From NCBI RefSeq assembly GCF_008369105.1, contig NZ_VINQ01000002.1:229298-293297 (forward strand): a stretch of 64,000 nucleotides of DNA, written 5' to 3'. The translations under genes and the position numbers were made by a program. How positions within the stretch are numbered: the first letter of the stretch is position 1; each line of letters starts with the position of its first letter. This DNA comes from Aquicoccus porphyridii (lineage in GTDB: Bacteria > Pseudomonadota > Alphaproteobacteria > Rhodobacterales > Rhodobacteraceae). The notes below the pieces were generated by a model. That model worked only from the letters and a program-made list of their open reading frames with translations, was not told where the DNA came from and searched no databases. Shown piece after piece: positions 58,100 through 64,000 of the stretch.

Positions 58100-61000
58100 C
58101 TATTCCGCCGCATGAGTTCGGGGGGCAAGCGCGGAGACCCGCGATGCCCGCGCCGCCGGGTTCTCGGCATCTTCGATCGCGCGTTTCATCCGCGCCGCCA
58201 GAACCCGCACATTGGGTTCGAGCACCATCGAATCGTGATCGCCCGGCACCTCGACCACCTCGATCAGCGGCGCGAACGGGGTCCAGTCGTTGTCATGGGT
58301 GACATAGGCGCGTTCGGAATTGACCCAGCGGCCCGCGCCCACCTGCCACTTGCCCACCAGCGGCGGACGGAATAGCGCCACCGGCCCGTCCCACGGCAGC
58401 AGGTCATATTGCGCCACCGCCCCGAGAAAGGCCTGTTCGATGGCGCTGTTGTGGAACGCGGTCGGCGCCGCCTCGCTCGCGGCAACCACCGGCGCGCGGC
58501 GTTTCACGATCTCCCAGCGGATGCGCCGCGCCAGCCATTTGAACGGGTAAAGCACACCGCCCGATTTCAATTCCTGCAACTGGATGCGCGCCCGATCCCC
58601 GGTGCTCAGCGGGCGGCGGCGCGGCAAGGGCGTGTCGAGCATGACCAGCATCGCCACCTCCTCGCCCGCATCGCGCAATTGCTGCGCCATTTCATAGGCG
58701 ACGATCCCACCGCCCGAAAACCCGCCCAGCAGATACGGCCCCTTGGGTTGCACCATGCGGATCTCAGCCAGGTAATCGCGCGCCGCCTCGGCAATGCTGC
58801 CATGCGGTGCGTCCTCGCCATAAAGCCCGCGCGCCTGGAGCCCGTAAAACGGCCGATCCGTGCCCAGAAGATGCGCAAGGTGGCGCAGGTTCAGCACATT
58901 GCCGAACATCCCCGCCACGAGGAAGAACGGCCGCCGCGGCCCGCCTTCGCCCTGATGCATCGGCACGATATGGGTGAACCGCCGCTCCGGCGCCCTGGCC
59001 TGTTTTTCGGTTGAAGTATCACTTTCTGTTTCGGCTGCAACACCTTCATTTTCAATCATTTTCGCACAGGCGCGGATCGTCGGCGCCTCGAACAGAACCG
59101 AGATCGGGAAATCCACGTTCCACGCCTTGCGCACCTGTGCGAAAAGCCGCACCGCGATCAGAGAATGGCCCCCGAGATCAAAGAAATTGTCCTCGGCGCC
59201 GACCTTTTCCACCCCCAGAAGCGCACTCCAGAACTGCGCCAGCTTTTCCTCGATCGGGCCTTCGGGGGCGGCATACTCGGTTTCGAGATCGGGCCGTTCG
59301 AATGTCTGGCCCTCGCCATCTTCCACGCCCATATCCTCGGCCTGGCGTACCAGGTCGGGCAGGCTCAGCGACGACACCACCACCTGCGCCCGCCCCATCG
59401 CCAGCGCGCGCAAAAAGGCGTCGGCCCCCTCGTCGGGGCGAATACCCTGGCCGAGGTTGTGGCGCAGCCGCTCTTCGGCGGGCGACAGCGGACGCTCCCC
59501 CCCGGCCTCCGGAAATTCCAGACCGTTCAACGATGGCGCGGCAATGAGCGGCGCATCGGCCTCCATCCGCCGGATCGAAAAATTATGCACCTCGACACAG
59601 ACATTGCCCTGCAAATCGCAGATCGTGACATCGAAACTCGCGGCCCCCCCCTCGGCGCGGTTCTCGCCTGCGTTGCGCACCCAGCTTACAACCTCGCCCG
59701 GCAGCGGGCGATAGACCCGCACCGCGCCATAAGAGACCGGCACCCACAAATGCGTCGGCGCATACCCGTCAATCAACTCCATCGCCCAGCCGGTGGCAAG
59801 GTCCATCAAGCCCGGCGACAGGATATAGCCCGGCTCGCGCAGCGCCTCGGGCAGGCGCAACCGCGCCACGCCTTCGTCCACGCCCAGCGCCATCCGCGTC
59901 AGCACCCGCCAATGCGCCCCGAAATTCAGATGCGCCTCCTGCGGGCTGCGCAAGGATCGCCCCGGCTCGGCCATGCGCGCATCGCCGAAATGCGCCTCAA
60001 GCCCCGCCACGTCGAGTCGCGCAGGCGTCTCCATCGGCAATAGCGCAAGCGTGGCCTCGGCATTGGTCTCGACCCCCGCGCGCCCCTCGATCTCGCGCAC
60101 CGATTGCACCTTCATCGCATAGCCCGCGTCGCTGCGCGCCAGCGTGACACGCATCTCGCGCGGGGCATGCTCACTCACGTCGAGCGGGCGCAGAAAGTAG
60201 AGATCGCGCATCTCGAACGGGCCTGTTTCCCCTTGTGCTTCAAGGGATTGCGCTGCAATCTCAATGTAACCCGTTCCGGGCATGAGCGCCTGGTTGCCGT
60301 CCGTGCGATGCTCACCCAGCACCCAATGCGCCGTTGAAAGCTGCGTCTTGAACAGCCGGTTGCCGTCAGGATCGAACGTCGCCACGTCCAGCATCGGTTG
60401 CGCCACGGGATGCTCGCTCTGGTCGGGTTCCTCCTGCCCCACGCCCAGCGCCTCGGCGGCCATGCCGACCTCGGCCCAGATGCCCCAGTTGATCGCCACC
60501 ACCCGCGTCGCGTCGCCCGCACGGGCCTGCGCATAGGCGTTGAGATAGGCATTCGCCGCCACGTAATCGACCTGCCCCGCCGGGGCCGTCACCGTCGACG
60601 AGGACGAGAACAGCACGAGGAAATCAAGACTGCCATCCGGGAACAGCCGATCCAGCACCTGAAGCCCGTGAACTTTCGGTGTGAACACGTCCTCGACCAC
60701 CATCGGCGACTTGCTCAGGATCGGCTCATCCGCGATCACACCCGCCGCGTGGATCACGCCGTTGACCGTGCCGAACCGCATCTGCACCTGCTCCAGCGCG
60801 CCGCGCATCTCCTCGACATTCGAGACATCGGCGGCCACCACCATCACCTGCCCGCCAAGGCCTTCGAGACGTTCAACCGCCGCGATCCGCCGCGACGTCG
60901 CATCATGCGCGCCGAACCGGCGGATATGATCGTCCCACGCATCGCGCGGCGGCAGGGCCGTGCGCGCCATCAGCACGATCCGCGCGCGATGGTCACGCAC

Positions 61001-64000
61001 CAGCCGCTCGGCCAATGTCAGGCCAATACCCCCGAACCCGCCGGTGACAAGATACACCCCCTCGTCGCGCAAATCGACCGGCGCGGGCCCCTCGGCCATG
61101 AGCGCCGCAGGCCTGATCCGCTGCTCGAAACGCCGCGCCCCGCGCAGCGCCGCCACGTGGTTCCCGGGATGCGCGAACAGCTCTTCCAGCACGCGCGCGC
61201 CCAGCTCCGACAGGTCGACTTGCCCCCGGCGCGGCGCCTCGGGCAGCATCAGGTCGAGGGTCGAGACGCTCACCCCCGGGAATTCGCGCGGGATCACCCG
61301 CACCGGCCCCAGCGCCGTTACCTTCTCGGGGTAATCGAGCCCCTCATTCCTGACCTGTGCTGCACCGGTGGTGAAACAGGCGATATGCACCGCCCCCCAT
61401 TCGGCCGCCGCCATTGCCTGTGCGAGGAACAAGAGCGCATAGAATCCCTGCTCCTGGTTGCGGTGGAAAAAGCTCGATCCGGGGCGGTGATCCTCGCCAC
61501 GCGTCACCAGCCAGAAATGCGCAATCCTCGTTGGTTTCCAATCCCTTGCAGACAGTTCTTCAACAAGCGCGTCATAGCCTTCGCGACCCCGTTCCGGCGA
61601 CAGGACGAACCCGCCCTCGCCATCGCGCCCGAACGTATCGCCCGCCCGCACGGTGATCATGTCCTGCCCCCCCGCGCGCAGCCGCGTCACCGCATCCCGG
61701 CCCAGCCCGGTCTCGTCCACGAAGACCAGCCAGCGTTCGGCGGGCGCATCGGCCAGCGTCTCGACATCCACGTCGCAATCGGCGGCCACGGCTTTCCACG
61801 CGGGGATATAGCCCCAGTCCTCCATCGCCTCGGCCCGCATGAGGTGCGTCGGCACCGTCTCCTGCGCCTGCGCCTTGCCCGGCTCGATGAAATAGGGCCT
61901 GCGCTGGAACGCATAGGTCGGAAGCACCACCCGGTTGCGCCGCGCCGTGCCCCAGATCTGCGACCAGTCGAAATCGCCGCCCATCGCCCAGACCCGGGCC
62001 AGTTGCGCGATGAAATACTCGTCGTCGGGCACCGCGTCCTCGGGATGGCGCAGGGCCGAAATGACCTGATCTCGGCGCACGTCCGGGTGCTGCGCGGCCA
62101 GCGACGACAACGCCTTGCCCGGCCCCATCTCGACATAGATGCGCGCGGGCTCCGCGCTCAGGTGATCAACGCAATCGGCAAACCGCACCGTGCCGCGCAG
62201 ATGCGCCACCCAGTAGTCCGGGTCGGTCGCCTGCGCATCGGTCATCGGCTGCCCGGTGCGGTTCGAAATGATCGGAATACGCGGCGCCGACAGCGGGATC
62301 GCGCGCAGGTAATCGCCGAACCGCGCAAGGACCGGCTCCAGCATCCGGCTATGGGCGGCGATGTCGATCTGGATGCGCTGGCAGTCGACATCGCGCGCCT
62401 CCAGCCGCTTTTGCAGATCGTCAAGCGCGGCCTGCGGCCCCGACGCCACCGAAAGCCCCGGCGCATTCACCGCCGCAAGGTCGAGCACATCGCCCAGTTG
62501 CGCCCGCAACTCCTCCGCCGGAAGCGATACCGAAAGCATCCCCCCCGCCTCGACCGTGTCGAACAATTGCCCGCGCAGATGCACGAGCCCAATGCAATCC
62601 TCGAAACTCATTACCCCGGCAAGGCAGGCCGCGGTGTTCTCGCCCATCGAATGGCCCAGCAGAACATCCGGCGTAACGCCCCAGCTCATCCACAATTGCG
62701 CCAGCGCATATTCGGTGATCATGATCAGCGGCAATTGCACCGAGGGGCGTTGAAGTGCCGCGTTCGCCGCCGCCTCCTGCCCCTCTTCCGGCAGCCACAG
62801 CGCCTTGAGGTCATAGTCGAGCCGCGGCCCCAGCACCGCAAGCCCCCGGTCCATCCATTCGGCAAAGACCGGCTCGGTCTCGTAAAGGTCGCGCGCCATA
62901 CCGGCATATTGCGCGCCCCCACCGGGCAGCAGGAACACGGTCTCGGGCCGGTCGCCCACGACACTGTGCGTGAACACCCGGCGCGGGTCGTTCTGTTCCA
63001 GAAGATCGGCGGCCTGTTCCACGCTTTCCGCCACCACGACGCGGCGCTTGTCAAACGCCCGCCGCCCCTCTTTCAAGGTCCATGCCACATCGGCCAGCGG
63101 CAGGTCCGGATGCGCCCGCAGATGCGCGGCGAGCCGCGCCGCCCCCTCGTCCAGCGCCGCACCCGAACGCGCCGACAGAACCAGCGGCTGAAACGGCCAG
63201 TCGCTCTCTTCGCTGGCCACGCGTTCCGGCGCCTCGTCGAGGATCACATGCGCGTTCGTTCCCCCCACGCCGAGCGAATTGACCCCCGCCCGCCGCGGCC
63301 CCTTGCGCCGCGCCCAGGGCATCAGCACATCGTTCACGCGAAACGGCGAATGTTCGAAATCAATCGTCGGGTTCGGGCTCTCATAGCCCAGCGAGGGCGG
63401 CATTTCCCGGTGATGCAGCGCCAGCGACGCCTTGATCAGGCTCGCCACCCCGGCGGCCGTGTCGAGATGCCCGATATTGGTCTTGACCGATCCGATCCGG
63501 CAGAACCCGGTCTCGTCCGTCGTCTTGCGAAACGCCTCGCTCAGCGCCGCAACCTCGATCGGATCGCCGAGGTAAGTGCCGGTGCCGTGGCATTCGACGT
63601 AATCGACCGTATCGGCCGAAACCCCGGCCATCGCCTGCGCCTCGGCCACCGCCGCCGCCTGCCCGTCGACCGACGGGGCGAGATATCCCGCCTTGGCCGC
63701 GCCATCGTTGTTGACCGCCGATCCCTTGATCACCGCCCAGATGTGATCGCCATCGCGGATCGCATCCTCAAGCCGGCGCAACACCACCGCCCCCGCGCCC
63801 GATCCGAACACCGTGCCCTCAGCGCGCGCATCGAACGCATGGCAATGCCCGTCGGGCGACAGGATCTCACCCTCCTTGAACACGTATCCATGGCCCTGTG
63901 GCAACTCGATCGTCACGCCGCCCGCCAGCGCCATATCGCATTCGCCATTGAGCAACGCCTGCGCCGCGTAATGCGTCGCCACCAGCGAGGTGGAGCACGC
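58100..64000 (-). CDS. type I polyketide synthase, KS-AT-KR-DH-ACP-TE (N-terminus beyond window)
   Basis: 1966 residues visible; the 5' end lies past 64000. Domains by position: ketosynthase (64000-63230), with the active Cys in ACSTSL at the very edge, then VECHGTGTYLGD and KTNIGHLDT; acyltransferase (62950-62050), Ser in GHSMGE and the selectivity region AAHS; structural and catalytic ketoreductase (61070-60440; VTGGFGGIGLTL, catalytic Tyr near 60565 in VDYVAANAY); a hot-dog dehydratase (60340-59570), H-x3-G at AHWVLGE and Asp in GLMDLATG; a KR-type tail (about 59431-59374); ACP (59260-59050), Ser in LGGHSLIA; thioesterase (58935-58190), Ser in GGFSGGG. The dehydratase after the ketoreductase is not the usual order. 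First known gene of the operon. Confidence 0.93.
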   Translation of the reverse strand, partial: ACSTSLVATHYAAQALLNGECDMALAGGVTIELPQGHGYVFKEGEILSPDGHCHAFDARAEGTVFGSGAGAVVLRRLEDAIRDGDHIWAVIKGSAVNNDGAAKAGYLAPSVDGQAAAVAEAQAMAGVSADTVDYVECHGTGTYLGDPIEVAALSEAFRKTTDETGFCRIGSVKTNIGHLDTAAGVASLIKASLALHHREMPPSLGYESPNPTIDFEHSPFRVNDVLMPWARRKGPRRAGVNSLGVGGTNAHVILDEAPERVASEESDWPFQPLVLSARSGAALDEGAARLAAHLRAHPDLPLADVAWTLKEGRRAFDKRRVVVAESVEQAADLLEQNDPRRVFTHSVVGDRPETVFLLPGGGAQYAGMARDLYETEPVFAEWMDRGLAVLGPRLDYDLKALWLPEEGQEAAANAALQRPSVQLPLIMITEYALAQLWMSWGVTPDVLLGHSMGENTAACLAGVMSFEDCIGLVHLRGQLFDTVEAGGMLSVSLPAEELRAQLGDVLDLAAVNAPGLSVASGPQAALDDLQKRLEARDVDCQRIQIDIAAHSRMLEPVLARFGDYLRAIPLSAPRIPIISNRTGQPMTDAQATDPDYWVAHLRGTVRFADCVDHLSAEPARIYVEMGPGKALSSLAAQHPDVRRDQVISALRHPEDAVPDDEYFIAQLARVWAMGGDFDWSQIWGTARRNRVVLPTYAFQRRPYFIEPGKAQAQETVPTHLMRAEAMEDWGYIPAWKAVAADCDVDVETLADAPAERWLVFVDETGLGRDAVTRLRAGGQDMITVRAGDTFGRDGEGGFVLSPERGREGYDALVEELSARDWKPTRIAHFWLVTRGEDHRPGSSFFHRNQEQGFYALLFLAQAMAAAEWGAVHIACFTTGAAQVRNEGLDYPEKVTALGPVRVIPREFPGVSVSTLDLMLPEAPRRGQVDLSELGARVLEELFAHPGNHVAALRGARRFEQRIRPAALMAEGPAPVDLRDEGVYLVTGGFGGIGLTLAERLVRDHRARIVLMARTALPPRDAWDDHIRRFGAHDATSRRIAAVERLEGLGGQVMVVAADVSNVEEMRGALEQVQMRFGTVNGVIHAAGVIADEPILSKSPMVVEDVFTPKVHGLQVLDRLFPDGSLDFLVLFSSSSTVTAPAGQVDYVAANAYLNAYAQARAGDATRVVAINWGIWAEVGMAAEALGVGQEEPDQSEHPVAQPMLDVATFDPDGNRLFKTQLSTAHWVLGEHRTDGNQALMPGTGYIEIAAQSLEAQGETGPFEMRDLYFLRPLDVSEHAPREMRVTLARSDAGYAMKVQSVREIEGRAGVETNAEATLALLPMETPARLDVAGLEAHFGDARMAEPGRSLRSPQEAHLNFGAHWRVLTRMALGVDEGVARLRLPEALREPGYILSPGLMDLATGWAMELIDGYAPTHLWVPVSYGAVRVYRPLPGEVVSWVRNAGENRAEGGAASFDVTICDLQGNVCVEVHNFSIRRMEADAPLIAAPSLNGLEFPEAGGERPLSPAEERLRHNLGQGIRPDEGADAFLRALAMGRAQVVVSSLSLPDLVRQAEDMGVEDGEGQTFERPDLETEYAAPEGPIEEKLAQFWSALLGVEKVGAEDNFFDLGGHSLIAVRLFAQVRKAWNVDFPISVLFEAPTIRACAKMIENEGVAAETESDTSTEKQARAPERRFTHIVPMHQGEGGPRRPFFLVAGMFGNVLNLRHLAHLLGTDRPFYGLQARGLYGEDAPHGSIAEAARDYLAEIRMVQPKGPYLLGGFSGGGIVAYEMAQQLRDAGEEVAMLVMLDTPLPRRRPLSTGDRARIQLQELKSGGVLYPFKWLARRIRWEIVKRRAPVVAASEAAPTAFHNSAIEQAFLGAVAQYDLLPWDGPVALFRPPLVGKWQVGAGRWVNSERAYVTHDNDWTPFAPLIEVVEVPGDHDSMVLEPNVRVLAARMKRAIEDAENPAARASRVSALAPRTHAAE

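Noticed and set aside
1-64000. Insertion sequences, prophage genes, CRISPR arrays
   Set aside because: No transposase, integrase or phage structural frame and no regularly spaced repeat array was seen; the only tandem repeat is the short one at 18432-18461.

Overview
The window looks like a chromosomal segment of a high-GC alphaproteobacterium of the order Rhodobacterales, most likely the Roseobacter group. Supporting signs are the gene families and their order (hisBH / hisAFE split by DUF2147 genes, a complete paa locus with PaaABCDE, an alpha-type LexA box GTTC-N7-GTTC, a 1148-residue biotin-dependent pyruvate carboxylase) and the very GC-rich coding style. I saw no insertion sequence, phage gene, integrase, CRISPR array or replication origin. 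No stretch longer than 300 bases lacks a gene.

Left third (1-18400), housekeeping: a UvrD/PcrA helicase cut by the left edge, with a LexA box in its upstream gap; an FMN-dependent L-lactate dehydrogenase; pyruvate carboxylase; tRNA-Gly(GCC); a stand-alone Lrp/RAM domain; a lipoprotein alpha/beta hydrolase; the histidine genes hisB-hisH and hisA-hisF-hisE with two leftward DUF2147 genes between them; a 35-residue lipoprotein; a CoA-binding protein; a three-hairpin small-RNA candidate ending in a strong terminator; RlmB; tRNA-Tyr(GTA); a glycosyltransferase-like protein and O-acetylhomoserine sulfhydrylase.

Middle (18600-37200): an 898-residue membrane protein with GspL/PilM-like and PilP-like ends, then the phenylacetate locus. 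paaX-paaZ run left, paaG-paaI-paaK-tetR run right, and paaJ-paaA-B-C-D-E plus one further PaaA/PaaC-family gene run left. Two similar pseudopalindromes lie in the promoter regions of the divergent paa operons and are candidate operators of the TetR regulator. Activation (PaaK), ring epoxidation (PaaABCE with PaaD), isomerisation (PaaG), ring opening and oxidation (PaaZ), thiolysis (PaaJ) and the rescue thioesterase (PaaI) are all present; paaF and paaH are not recognised here. Next come an RlmL-type methyltransferase, a crotonase, and a lower-GC ArsR/hydrolase pair with an apparently leaderless promoter.

Right part (37300-64000): a surface polysaccharide locus (OafA-type acyltransferase, GMC oxidoreductase, SDR, WecG-type transferase, Gfo/Idh and epimerase genes, GT4 and GT2 transferases, a fused Gfo/Idh-epimerase, a tyrosine-kinase-like ATPase and a Wzz-type chain-length protein), followed by a leftward natural-product operon: a modular PKS (cut by the right edge), a GT2 glycosyltransferase, a formyltransferase-NRPS with a luciferase-like monooxygenase nested in a predicted glycine-activating adenylation domain, and a phosphopantetheinyl transferase. 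This operon is the most unusual part of the window. Its PKS carries a dehydratase behind, and apparently inside, the ketoreductase region, and its NRPS combines a formyltransferase, a condensation-domain remnant and a nested oxygenase. All database-style assignments are from reading motifs; none was checked by search.
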